Notes: a model not told the origin generated them from the letters alone. Positions 43,489 to 54,222 are shown, counted from the first letter of the stretch. The stretch: 64,000 bases of DNA from Cristatella mucedo (GCA_009760855.2 WPIO01000055.1:2148501-2212500), one strand, 5' to 3'. Made by a program: numbers and translations.

Positions 43489-43559
43489 GTAAGTCTAGAA
43501 GTGCTTGGCTGTCATGAATGTAGACCGACTTTGCTTAGACCACGCGTCAGTTCCGCTCG

Positions 43560-43860
43560 GCTTTCCTTTAGCAATAGCGAGCCCATCTTTTTTGCTCATG
43601 TGCGCTCTGCGCGCTTACCTTCGTATGATTCAGTTCGAGCTAATGACCAAGGGTCCTACTACCCGGCGGCCCTGAGGGTCTTATGTGTGCTTTTACAGGC
43701 TGACTTATCGACGATACGTGAACCCTTTGAATGTTCGTCATAGCACGATGCCGTGCATGCCATTAACCGTTGGTAATTGACTCTCCTGCAGCGAGTTGTA
43801 AAGCACCCGAATAGAGATTTCGTTATTTTATGGCACTACGCAAACGACCAGCTAATAATA
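43560..43860 (+). mobile_element. LINE-B 3' end (degenerate)
   Basis: TTATGTGTGCTTTTACAGGCTGAC..GCCGTGCATGCCATTAACC..GAGTTGTAAAGCACCCGAATAGAGATTTCG, an old copy of the 3' UTR and hairpin. Confidence 0.5.
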
Positions 43861-44273
43861 TACTATAGTTATTTTTATCCTAAACCATCTGTGGACGCTT
43901 TACACGTTGGCGCTTCATGGCTATGGCACAATCAACACCGATGCAATCTTTGAGGTGCTTGAACAATCAATTATGGAAGATTACAGTAAACATTTACGTG
44001 CACAACAGTTAGTTTTTCTGAAAAAAAATTTGAAAATGAATGCGCATGTGATTATAATGCATCTTTGTGGCATGTTTGCTTTGCTGTTTTACCTGCATCC
44101 TTTGTACAATCTTTTATTTAATTAGGCGTAAGCTGACTCCTAGCAGAAAGGGGCGATTTTAATTGGAAATACGAGAAAAAAATTACATTCATAGTTATAA
44201 CGCATTCAGACACCTCATGCTTTGTTTCACAGTCTGTGAGCCAGAGAAGACTAGAATAGAAAGACGGAAACTT

Positions 44274-44278
44274 CTCTC

Positions 44279-44312
<34 letters not shown>

Positions 44313-44412
44313 GCTCTCTCTTCTCTCTCTCTCTCGCTCTCTTCTCTCTCTCTCTCTCTCGCTCTCTCTTCTCTCTCTCTCTCTCTCTCTCTCTCGCTCT
44401 CTCTTCTCTCTT
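44274..44412. repeat. (TC)n microsatellite with TCG and TTC variants
   Basis: About 140 bp of CT units with periodic GCTCTCTCTT. Confidence 0.96.
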
Positions 44413-44504
44413 CTCACTTTCCATTTTCTTAGGTTGTCCAGTTTCGCTTCTTCAATTTTCTTCGATTTGATTTCGTCATCGTCATTATTTTTCAAATGTA
44501 ATGC

Positions 44505-44990
44505 AATGTAACGTATCTCCGTCTGTAACTCCACAAAGACTATGTGAGTTTTACGCAGGAAAGTTCTGTTTAGCGCACTCACAGGCTAAGCGGCTTTCGG
44601 TACGCATTCGGTAGCCAACAGACTTCGTCTCACGCAACAAAGAGAAAGTGGGAAGCGTAGCCGAGTCGGGAGAGCAGTTGAGGTAGTGAGTAGCATGGAA
44701 GTAGCAGCTCAAGACCACTGGAAAGGATGAGCCATAGTCGGCAGTAGTAGAATAGTTGTCATTGCGTAAGAATTGTGGAAGCGAGTTCCGCAGTCTAGGA
44801 CCTGCAGAGCTAAAGCTTCTGTCGCCAACGGTCTCTAAGCGGAGGAATGGAACAGCTAATGTATTGTCCATGAAGGACCTGAGGGCACGAGGAGGCTGAA
44901 ACTGGTGCAGCAGCTTAGCTAGGTACGGAAGAGCCAAGCCGTGGCGGGCCTTGTGGGTCAGCGCAAGAGCTTTGCTCTGTATCCGTAAAT
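44505..44990 (-). mobile_element. LINE-A, 5'-truncated copy
   Basis: The minus frame (44937 to 44551) encodes LAKLLHQFQPPRALRSFMDN, GDRSFSSAGPRLRNSLPQFL and ends CECAKQNFPA. It is the cleanest LINE-A C-terminus besides 602-1430. Confidence 0.9.
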
Positions 44991-46154
44991 GCTACGTTCA
45001 GTTTTCGTTTCATTCTGCATCATTCCATGGGCAGCAGTCATGCTTAGAAATTGCTAGGGCCTGCTGGCATGCCTACATGGGAAGATTTCAGTCGCTGGGG
45101 AACTCCAGGCTTTTTTGTGTGAGCTCAATGCACGACGCACGGTGCTCAATGCACGAGCTCAAGGCACGATCTACGAAGGATTGGAGCTTTGTTACAGGCA
45201 CTATGCTAAATGACCGGATTCAGATCAGCGGCGGCCGCTAGTTCGGAATAAAAAAAAAACGAAGGAACCTAAGCGTGAGTGACGGTATGACCCTGCTGTC
45301 ATTGTGCTGCTTGCTTGAGTGCAGGTTGATAAGAAGAGTGTGCAGTGTGACGTCATGTTTGGGATGGGCTCAAAACAGCTAAGCTCAGCTGAAGAGTTTA
45401 CACCAACCGTGTGTGACTCATTGTGCGAGTGAGTTGCAGGATGTGCGTCACAAAGACGTGGAGCAGCTGAGCTGCGGTCTTCTCATCTTAGCAATCTCGA
45501 AGTAAAATTTTTCAATGTTACTTAGCTGAGTGAAAGTAGACATGACTGATTTGGAGCCGCCAGGGCGATCTTTCTTTCGAAAAGACATTTTGCAACGGAA
45601 GCTGAAATATCCTGAGCCGAAACAGCAAGAGATAGACAGGCTGAGATAATTGCAATTATGTTGGATCTTTCCATTTCTGAGTGGCGCCAGGTTTTCCGAT
45701 TAATAACTAGCTATTTGTATTTATTCACACGGTTCGAGAATATTAGCTACAATACTATTTGGAATACCAGTTATACAAGTTGCAAGGAGAATGCGAGCTG
45801 GAAGGCGTTAGGTACTGCAAGGCGTGAGTAATCGAAGCACAAGCGCCGCAGCTGTGTTGCTTCTGCAAATGAATGCAAGACTAGATTATATATTCTTAAG
45901 TTGTATACTGTATGTTTAACTTAGTTCGGTTTTTGACAGCAGTAGTTGATCTCTGTCTCTCACTCGCTCTGAGAAAGAATAGGTCTCGCCTTCACTCGTA
46001 GTGAAATCTCAGCCATAATCTAATTAGATTGATGATTTGGAAAGATAAATCTAGCCACATCTTTGAAGATTTTTCGTCAACATTTTTCTAGCCGATAAAG
46101 GTTAGGGGTCGGTGCAATTCTTGCGAAGCGACGTGAAAGTGTAGAAGTGCACGA
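44991..46154 (+). other. ABCB intron 17, unclassified part
   Basis: A small CAATGCACGA repetition lies at 45128-45172. Nothing else was recognised. Confidence 0.5.
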
Positions 46155-46291
46155 GTCTGTTGGCTACCGAATGTCTACCGAAAGCCGCTGAGGCTGTAAG
46201 TGCGATATACAAAACTCTTCTGCGTAAAACCCACATAGTATTTATGGCTTTGTTGAGTTACAGATGGAGATACATTACATTACGTTACATT
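46155..46291 (+). mobile_element. LINE-A 3' end
   Basis: TCTGTTGGCTACCGAATGTCTACCGAAAGCCGCTGAGGCTGTAAGTGCG..GAGTTACAGATGGAGATACATTACATTACGTTACAT. Confidence 0.8.
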
Positions 46292-47491
46292 TGCTCGTAG
46301 AGAGCTCGCCATTCACGAAGGAGCCACGGCATGCCGGATTGATGATTAAACAGATAATCGTAGCATCCGGGCATCCGCTGATTATTCGTGCTACTCAACA
46401 GGCCTATAAGCAGAGAGGACGCGCTGTTGAATTTGTTTGATCTTAAAATAAATCTAGTCCCGTAATTGCGCTGGCGACACAGAAGAGACCGGTCGGTGCT
46501 CAAGAGAGCCTGCTATAGCAGCGACATTCACCAAAATTAGCCGAGGTCGCTGCTTAAAGTCGAGTCCTTAAAGCCTCGCATTGAGCTGGAAATTAAAGGT
46601 AGTCTCGATAGTTCAAAGGGTTGAAGATTCGACCGTCAACCCATACGGATCTTTTGCTCGGATAGCTCGCACGCGAAGTAACTATTTGTGGACACTCAGT
46701 GGCTCAGCGCTGGTTGGCCTCGGATCGTTTGTTAATTTTAACAACTACCTCAGAAGCCTGTGGACATATTGTGCGACATAAGACTTACAGTACAGCGAAA
46801 GAAGCAGAAGCCGGTAGTGACGTTACAATTGACGGCACGAGCGAGCTGGGCCTCTGTGCAAACAGCGGCAAAAATCGCCTCTCTCCTCTGGCCGCCATCA
46901 TGCGAACATCGTATTCGAGGCTGCGAGTAGAGACTCTCGGCCTCGTTTGTATGAGCTCGTAATTCTGCGAGCGAGCGAATTTATCATATTGCGACTTGAA
47001 GTTCTTAGCCCGGTCTTAGCTTGAGCTTCTTCAAACGAAGAGTTCAATTTTGCCGCCTGTTTGCGGTGACTTTTTGAGGGGCTTTTTTTAGCGAAGGGAA
47101 CTGCCCCTCCTCGTATTTTATGCCGAAGCGAGTCTTTAGTGGGGCACGTTCGTCCGTCACGATAAAATGTCGGAGTCTCGATTTAATACGGACTTTTGAC
47201 TAGCGATTCAGGCGATCGATTCGCTCAGCAGCACAAGCGGGCGAGGTGAAGAAAGTTGGAAGCCAAAGTTTTGACGAGCTAAGCGATTGCCTGGTCACTC
47301 TCTCTTTGGGATGGGCTTGTGCAAGGATCTCAATGGGAAATTGCTGTGTATAATCGCGGTTGATTATACCTAAACACCAGCCTTGTGCGTTTCTTTGTCG
47401 TGTGCTTAAACATTGAATGAAACTATATCAAAAACTATTAATTGCTCTTTCTACTTCACTTCGGGTTGCTTACTCAAGAATTCTATCGCAG
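46292..47491 (+). other. end of ABCB intron 17
   Basis: No recognised repeat or gene in about 1.2 kb before exon 18. Confidence 0.5.
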
Positions 47492-47647
47492 GCGCGACCG
47501 AACGAAGTCTCTTGTGGCCGGCATCGCCTACAGCTGCTCGCAGAGCCTCGTCTTCTTGGGATTCGCCATTTGCTACTCCTATGGCAGCTACCTCGTCGAC
47601 ACTACGAGATACACAGAGTACCCGGTGCAATTCTACTACATCCTTCG
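47492..47647 (+). CDS. ABCB1-like: ABCB exon 18: TM11
   Basis: The acceptor is AATTCTATCGCAG. The exon encodes RDRTKSLVAGIAYSCSQSLV, then FLGFAICYSYGSYLV (TM11, with the family F...YxxxFxxGxxLV layout) and a short outer loop ending FYYIL. The donor GTACGG leaves two bases (CG), which fixes the acceptor of the next exon. Recognised residues 1010-1061. Confidence 0.95.
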
Positions 47648-47857
47648 GTACGGCGAGCATTTATCTGTAACCTTTTGAGCTCCTCTATCCGGGCTACTAA
47701 GAGCGAAACCGCGCCAACGTTCAGACAAGCTCTACGGCTTTGTGACAGCGAATCGTATACTCTCTTTAGCGCGTCACGCAGCAATTCATACATGATCTGC
47801 TGCTTCGCAATGCAGAGATCCATAAATGTACAGTGCATACATACATACATGCTTACG

Positions 47858-48242
47858 CCAATATTTGGAGACCGTGCATTTAGTTCGTATGCTCCCAAAG
47901 CCTGGAACTCCCTCCCGACCTGCGTCAGAACATCCCCCGGCCTGACCACATTTAAAAGGAACCTAAAAACACATCTATTTAGGACAGCATTTAGCGGGTC
48001 CCTGGGATTCGTCCTTCATGTGCTTATGCGTGCTGACACTGTGCATGCTGCCACTAACCACATTTGCATGCTGACCCTGTGCATGTCACCCCTAACCATG
48101 TTATTCATTTTGTTTGTTTTTCAAGCATGATTTTACTTACCATTCAATTGCATTTCACTTTGCAGCAAATGTAAAGCGCCTAGAGAGAGATTAAGTTCTC
48201 TGAGGGCGCTTTATCAAGTGAATTATTATTATTATTATTAAT
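47858..48242 (+). mobile_element. LINE-B 3' end, well preserved
   Basis: FGDRAFSSYAPKAWNSLPTC and FKRNLKTHLF are encoded, then the 3' UTR, the intact hairpin (48173-48212) and (ATT)n. It serves as the reference 3' end of the family. Confidence 0.93.
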
Positions 48243-48253
48243 ATATGTAAATA

Positions 48254-48286
48254 TATGTGTGTGTGTGAGCATGCGTACATGCGTTC

Positions 48287-48331
<45 letters not shown>

Positions 48332-48345
48332 TGCGTGTGCGTGTA
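48254..48345. repeat. (GT)n microsatellite
   Basis: GT units with GCGT interruptions, directly downstream of the LINE-B tail. Confidence 0.94.
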
Positions 48346-48391
48346 TTGCTATCTGTAAAATTACATTCGTAATGGACGCTCTGCTATAGTA

Positions 48392-49355
48392 AAAATAATG
48401 CATTTGATATAGCCCTCCAAAGAACTCTCCCTCTCTCTCTCTAGGCAGTTTACATTTGCTGCAAAGGAAACACGACTGAATGGTTGGTGGCAGCATGCTC
48501 AATAAACAACAAGAATAACATGGTTAAGGGTGACTTGCACAGGGTCAGCATGCAAGTTTGGTTAGTGTCAGCATGCAGTGTCAGCACGCATAAGCACATG
48601 AAGGACGAATCACAGGGACCCACTAAATGCTGTCCTAAATAGGTGTGTTTTTAAGTTGTTTTTTTAATGTGGTCAAGTCAGGGAATGTTCTGACGCAAAT
48701 TGAAACTGAGTTCCGGGCTTTGCGAGCAGACTAAATAAATGCTGGGTCTCCAAAGGACTTGAGATTTGTACGATGTATAAATAAACTTTTAGATTCCGAA
48801 AAGCAGGCGGTACGATGCTTAGCCTAGTGGGGAAGTAGATCTAGTAGATAGACTGGAGCCAAAGAATGAAGGGACCTGAAAGTTAGTGACAAGACCTTGA
48901 AGTTGATGCGTTGCTTGACTGGTAGTCAGTGCAGGTCGGCGATAAGTGGCGTGATGTGGCAACTGCGACGCTCACGACAGACAAGCCTAGCTGCAGAGCT
49001 TTGCACCAGCGCTGTAAACGCCTTAGTGCACAGGCCAGTAGATCAGCGAGCAGTGAGTTACACAAGTCAAGACGGGATGTCACAAATGCATGCGCCAATT
49101 TAAATGTGGTACCCCTGTCTAAACAAGCCCGAATTTCAGCAATGTAATGTAGCTGAGAGTAGGCAGACTTGACTATGGGGCTGATGTGGTCGTCAAATGA
49201 ACGGTCACTTTGGAACATGACACCTAGATTTCGTGTAGATTCAACTGGATATATGCTAGCGGAGCCGATTTGTAGCGTTAGCCTTTCCAGTTTATAAATC
49301 ACACGTGGCCTGCCCATAGCTAGTAAGGTATGCTGAAGAGTTTTCTCATCCAATA
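48392..49355 (-). mobile_element. LINE-B, 3' part of RT plus 3' UTR
   Basis: The minus frame from 49353 encodes VIYKLERLTLQIGSASIYPV, STRNLGVMFQSD, LDRGTTFKLAHAFVTSRLD and RRSRQ..-strand equivalents of VSVAVATSRHLSPTCTD with a frameshift. It continues through the 3' UTR to the hairpin. Confidence 0.9.
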
Positions 49356-49357
49356 CT

Positions 49358-49742
49358 CGAACCTAAGCGGCTTTCAGCGGGCGTGTATTTGGCATCGGAC
49401 TCCTCCATCTCAGGCAACAAATTGAGAGTGAGAAGGAGAAAATAGAAGAAGCTGAGTCGGAAGGAAGCAGCTGAGAATGTGAGTAGCGTGCAAGTGGCAG
49501 CGCCGGACGGCTGGAAAGGATCTGCCACAGCCGGACGAAGCAGGACGGAAAACTTTTGAATTAGGAATTGTCTGAGTGAGCCCCGCAGTCTAGGACCTGC
49601 AGAGCTAAAGCTGACAGTCTTTTTTTTTAGCGAATGACCGAGACAGTTAATTTATTGTTATTCCGTGAGGACCATGAGGGGCACGAGTGCCAGCTGAAAA
49701 GGATGCAGCAATTCAGAGCGAGGTATGAATGGCGTCCTGGTG
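49358..49742 (-). mobile_element. LINE-A, degenerate copy
   Basis: In reverse: the coding end with GGTCCTAGACTGCGGGGCTC.., CAGGTCCTAGACTG and CGGTCCGGCGCTGCCACTTGCACGC, aligning with LINE-A but much diverged. It abuts the LINE-B copy at 48392-49355. Confidence 0.65.
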
Positions 49743-49822
49743 GGTTGAAGGATTCTGATCCTTTATCCTTTGAAAAATCGGAAGAATTCTGATCCTTTAT
49801 CCTTTGAAAAATTGGAAGAAGA
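49743..49822. repeat. two-copy tandem repeat, 39-bp unit
   Basis: GATTCTGATCCTTTATCCTTTGAAAAATCGGAAGAA is repeated once with one mismatch. Confidence 0.85.
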
Positions 49823-50010
49823 CGATCCCTGAGAAAAGTCTCTGCCCTTTTTGCAAAGGATGTCGCAATCGTCTCGCAGATACGCTACCGTGCGCGTTCG
49901 TAGTATGTAAGTGTAGATGCTAAAATTCTACGCGATTCCATTTCCCTCCACGAGTGCAACTGGGAGAATACATCTCGTCTGTTGCAGTTTGTGCTAATCA
50001 TTATTTTCAG

Positions 50011-50167
50011 CGTCTTCTCGGCAATAAACTTCGGTGGTGCCTCCATCGGCCAAGCAGTGGCTGCAGCACCCGACTACATCACGGCAAAGGTGGCTGCCGC
50101 GAAGATGCTAGCTTTGTTTGACCGGAAGCCCTTGATCAACTCTTCAGATACCACTGGAAAGATGATG
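50011..50167 (+). CDS. ABCB1-like: ABCB exon 19: TM12 and TMD2-NBD2 hinge
   Basis: The exon follows ATTATTTTCAG; a branch-point-like CTAAT lies 14-18 bases before it. It encodes VFSAINFGGASIGQAVAAAP, then DYITAKVAAAKMLALFDRKP and a polar hinge, matching the TM12-hinge signature VFSAxxFGxxxxGxxxxxxPDYxxAKxxA. A nearer upstream AG at 49986-49987 would shift phase and give an immediate TAA. Recognised residues 1062-1114. Donor GTAAGA. Confidence 0.95.
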
Positions 50168-50184
50168 GTAAGACTAATGTACAT

Positions 50185-50395
50185 AATATATCATTCATTT
50201 GTATAGCGCCCCAGGAGAACTTAATCTCTATTTAGGCGCTTCACATATGTATCTCCTTCTGTAACTCCACAACGCCGTAAAGACAATGTGGGTGTTACGC
50301 AATGCCTCGGGGCTCGAGCCCACGACCTCAGCCAGACCTTGGTCGGGGCGAGCCCCTTAACCGCTGGACCAAACCAGCTCGGCATGCACTAATTT
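50185..50395 (-). mobile_element. SINE2 with nested LINE-A tail
   Basis: In reverse the head reads GAGCTGGTTTGGTCCAGCGGTTAAGGGGCTCGCC (A-box-like TGGTCCAGCGGTTAAGG), GTCGTGGGCTCGAGCCC (B-box-like), and the tail GCGCCTAAATAGAGATTAAGTTCTCCTGGGGCGCTATACAAATGA. A LINE-A fragment splits it at 50250-50301. Confidence 0.85.
50250..50301 (-). mobile_element. LINE-A 3' tip, about 52 bp
   Basis: TATCTCCTTCTGTAACTCCACAACGCCGTAAAGACAATGTGGGTGTTACGCA is the reverse of the last bases of LINE-A. It sits in SINE2 with ATG at both junctions. Confidence 0.8.
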
Positions 50396-50446
50396 CTTCT
50401 GATTTCTCCCTTGAAGGCCTCAGCATAGGCCCGGGAGAATAAATAT

Positions 50447-50593
50447 AATTAATTCATTTGCATAGCGCCCCAAGAGAACCTAATCTCTATTCAGGCGCTT
50501 CACATATGCCTAAGGGCTCGAGCCCACGACCTCAGCCAGACCTTGGTCGCGGCGAGCACCTTAACCGCTGGACCAACCCAGCTCGGCGAACTG
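50447..50593 (-). mobile_element. SINE2, complete copy
   Basis: Same layout as the copy at 50185, without the LINE-A insert: A-box-like GGTCCAGCGGTTAAGGTGCTCGCC, B-box-like GGGCTCGAGCCC and hairpin tail. About 145 bp. Confidence 0.88.
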
Positions 50594-51040
50594 GGCGCTT
50601 GGCTTGCTTAGCTAGCTATGTACAGTTTCGCGATCATGCGTTAGACGTGCGTCAGCACATTTCAAAGCTCCGAATCAGCGAAGATGGTGAAGACGACAAA
50701 ATTTCATGACTGTTTTCTTACCTAACCTTTAGTAGCTGACTTCCCTTGATATCTATCCCGTTGTAAAACGGAAAGCGGTGCTCACGAGAATACAACCGAG
50801 TCGTTTCCGCATCCAGCTCGAATTTAAATATGAAGCTGCCGAAGTCAGGCTGCGTGAGCGGCTCAAGTGTGACCGGTCGTTCAGCCAGACAGCTGAAAAT
50901 CGTTTTCGCATATTTTTGGAATTTTTGGAATTGGAATCACTTCTGAGCGTATTTCTGAGTGCAAAGGTCGTCTGATTGCCGTTGGCCGATTGATGTAACG
51001 CCGAGTTCGTGAGGACTGTAAGATTTCGTTCTTCGTCGCT
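50594..51040 (+). other. ABCB intron 19, unclassified part
   Basis: No recognised feature. Confidence 0.5.
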
Positions 51041-51127
51041 ACCCTCTCTCTCCTCTCTCTCTGTCTCTCTCTCTGTCTCTCTGTCTCTCTGTCTCTCTGT
51101 CTCTCTGTCTCTCTGTCTCTCTGTCTC

Positions 51128-51189
<62 letters not shown>

Positions 51190-51323
51190 TGTCTGTCTCT
51201 GTCTCTCTGTCTCTCTGTCTCTCTGTCTCTCTCTGTCTCTCTGTCTCTCTGTCTCTCTGTCTCTCTGTCTCTCTGTCTCTCTGTCTCTCTGTCTCTCTGT
51301 CTCTCTGTCTCTCTGTCTCTCTG

Positions 51324-51391
<68 letters not shown>

Positions 51392-51466
51392 TCTCTCTGT
51401 CTGTCTCTGTCTCTCTGTCTCTCTCTCTCTCTCTCTGTCTCTCTCTGTCTCTCTCTCTCTCTCTGA
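51041..51466. repeat. (CT)n / (CTCTGT)n microsatellite, about 425 bp
   Basis: Alternating pure CT blocks and regular CTCTCTGT blocks. It is the longest array in the window; the SLSLCLSVS and RERERDRET frames across it are artefacts. Confidence 0.98.
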
Positions 51467-51623
51467 ATTTCTCTCTCACTACGTCTCTCTCGTTGTCAAT
51501 CTATCGGTCTACATATCTGCTTAGCTAGCTTGCTATCAACGTCTCTATCTCAAAGCATCTCTTTCACACCATATCTATCTCTTGCACTGTCTCTCTTGTT
51601 TTATCTCTCTTATTTTCACTTTA

Positions 51624-51722
51624 TACATACATATATATATGCGTGTGTGTGCGCGCGCCCGCGCGCGTGTGTGTGTGCGTGCGTGCGAGCGTGTGTGTGT
51701 GTGTGCGTGTGCGTGCATTGCA
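51624..51722. repeat. (AT)n-(GT)n/(GC)n compound microsatellite
   Basis: ATATATAT then GTGTGTGTGCGCGCGCC and GTGCGTGC units. Confidence 0.93.
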
Positions 51723-51989
51723 TGCTGGGGAATTATGAAATGCAAACTTTCTGTAAATGCACGTACGGCCGAGGTTTCCTCCTTCAACCGCGGCAGTTTC
51801 GCTGGTAATTCGCCGGAGTCGCGACCGTAAAGCAGTGCCCACACGCAGTGCCCACGTGAAGCGTTGCAAAGTCAGAGGATTCGGGCTGCCGAAATGCGGT
51901 CGCTCCTGGTCCGCCGGGCAGTCTCCATTCTCCTGAGAGCCAGCTGCCAAAGATGAGCCAGAAACCTCGAATCGGCGAAAGTCACGTGA

Positions 51990-53150
51990 CCTAGCGACCC
52001 CCGTCCCCCTGCATCGGCGGCTGTGCTCTGATGCGAACAGCACGCTGCCGCCGTCGACGACCGCCGCCGCCGCCGCCGGCTTCAGAGCTCGACCTTCAGC
52101 GGATAGGCGAGGCCTACAGAGACTCGACCGACTCGAAGGTCGGCCAGCAGAGCTGCCTCCTGTCGAGGCCGCCCGTAGTCACGTGGCTCGTCGGCCAGCC
52201 GCTGCGGCGGTCCATCGGTCGACGTGGCCCAGACCCGCCGCCAGAAAGCGACAGCAGCGACTCGTCGTCTCCTCTCTGCTGCAGCCGCGAGCTACGCGCC
52301 CCATCGCGGTAGAGTGTCGGGTGTCGGCGTCTGGCAAGGCACTGGCACTCTGCCGAGCTGGAATAGCTCCGGCTTAGGCTCGTCCGGGGAGCGCGCGCGA
52401 GGTGCGGGACAAGAAAGGGTCAAGGCTGATTCAACGGCCGCCTCATTCTTCTAGCGGCACAAGAGCCTCAGCCGCCGTCGCCATAAATTGGCTAAATTAA
52501 TAATAATAAGATTACTATTGTATGTTGCGTGCGCAAATTTGTGCCTGATTAATTGACATTTTACAAATAAGGATGTCTAGTAACCTGTGGCCCTGAGTGT
52601 GATAGTTTTTCATCGACTTTTGGATCTTTTGGACTTTTCATCGACTTTTGGAGGCAGACGCCTTTTACTCGGCAGTCTGCCCTCGAATGAATAACTGACG
52701 GCATTGCCCTCCGCGCGACCTGTCGTCGGGCTGGGTAGCGCCACCGAGCAACAACAAGCCTGCTGCTGCTGCTGCTGCTGCTGGCTCCAACACCAAGCAC
52801 TCCACTCTCCAAAACCGCGCCGGCCCAGTCCAGTCTACACGCTCGAGACGGCTGCCGGCGTCGAGGGATCTGTAGCCCTGCCTCCCTCGTACTCCTCCGG
52901 CCACCCTTATATTCCATGCATGCGTTGGGTTTTGCACTGTCGCGCCATTGTTCGTTCCGAACCCGCCCGACAGCTGGCGGCAGTTTGCGGTAGATGGATG
53001 TCCCCACAGATGCCGCCGATGCATGGATTCTGGGCAGGACTGCCGAGTCATCGTCTGCTCTTCCACCGACCGTGAGCTTGCGGCTGTGTAGGCAGTCTTA
53101 GCTAGCCTTCGTCTTGGTCTCCGCCCAGTGCTAGCAGGCTGCAAGAGTCA
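51990..53150. other. GC-rich island within ABCB intron 19
   Basis: About 1.1 kb of CpG-rich sequence with a (CCG)n run at 52062-52080 and a (CTG)8 run at 52760-52783. Frames are open on both strands (for example 53007 to 52561 minus), but they show only low-complexity Ser/Gln/Arg content. It could be a second promoter or a non-coding first exon; I do not call a gene. Confidence 0.3.
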
Positions 53151-53634
53151 CGTTCCCTCACACATTGAAAAAAGGCAAATAGTGAGTCGCTGCCTGCGCT
53201 TCTTCTAACACTTCTTTAGCAGCCTTCGTGTGCTGCTACTCTTGTTTGGAATTACGACTTATTTAATACGAATTATTCCGAATTAAATTAAATTAAATTA
53301 ATTTAATTACGAATTATTTAATTTTATTATTTAATTACGAGTTATTTGGACTTACGATTACATTTCTTTCTCCGCTTTACCCCCTGCTCTATTTCTACTG
53401 ACTTCCTGTAGTGACCGCCGAATTTATCCACGCAGTTGCCTGCGCGCGGGAATGTTGTGTGAAATGCGCGGGAATGTTGTGTAGAATGCGCGGGAATGTT
53501 GTGTGTGCAGCCGAATCGGTGCAACGTGCAGCCTAGATTTGATGGGACCACAGACCGCCCTCTGTCGTAGCGAGCATTCGGCGGCAGCCAGAGCGGCAGT
53601 GGCATTCGCTGGCTACTTTTCAATGCGTTCGCAG
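53151..53634 (+). other. end of ABCB intron 19
   Basis: It holds an AATTAAATTAAATT run (53275-53340) and a three-copy 22-bp tandem, TGCGCGGGAATGTTGTGTGAAA-like, at 53446-53512. Confidence 0.6.
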
Positions 53635-53832
53635 ACGAGTTGCGAGGGAAACGTAGACTTCAGCGACGTGACGTTCCGCTATCCGTCCCGGCCGACTGTG
53701 CCTATACTTCGAGGCTTCACTGTGAGCGTGAAGAAGGGGGAAAAGCTGGCGCTGGTCGGCGCGAGCGGCTGCGGCAAGAGCACGGCCGTGAGCCTCCTGG
53801 AGCGCTTCTACGATCCGACGGCGGGCTGCGTG
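53635..53832 (+). CDS. ABCB1-like: ABCB exon 20: NBD2 A-loop and Walker A
   Basis: After the acceptor GCGTTCGCAG, the exon encodes [20 protein letters not shown] with the A-loop Tyr at recognised residue 1130, then [18 protein letters not shown] with Walker A at 1156-1164, and [16 protein letters not shown]. The exon is 198 bp and phase 0 at both ends, with donor GTGAGT. Recognised residues 1115-1180. The exon is GC-richer than surrounding intron. Confidence 0.98.
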
Positions 53833-54222
53833 GTGAGTAGGCTGCAGACACTGAGCCTCGCTCTGAGCACGTGCGCGGCTCCAGCCGACGCTGGACTCGA
53901 TCGGAGCGAATTGTTACGAGAAACTTACATCTATTGGAGAGAAGGAGGAAGGAGCCGCGCAGAGCGCATCATTCTCCTCCTGTCTGAGAGCTCCCAAAGA
54001 GAGCTCTGCTCCCAAAGAGAGCTCTAGCAGCTTCCCCTCCTGCAGAGTCTGCTCAGAGTCTCTTCACTTCTCTTGCAATTGTGCCGCAGGTCAGCATTCC
54101 GGCTGCTCCTTTGATTATCTCTAGAGCTAATCCGCGAGCTGTGAGCGATGTGGGTGATCGTGCGCACAGCGTCCGCCAAGCATCGCGTCTGGGCGGCACG
54201 TCGCGTGGCCTGGTGCTTGTAG

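Noticed and set aside
49988-50167. Longer ABCB exon 19 beginning FVLIIIFSVF
   Set aside because: That frame is open and hydrophobic, but it would require phase 0 from exon 18, which ends with two extra bases. With the true phase the longer exon meets TAA at once.
52561-53144. Minus-strand protein of about 150 residues with poly-Ser or poly-Ala
   Set aside because: The frame is open because of GC-rich composition and a (CTG)n run. No domain, splice logic or conservation signal is visible.
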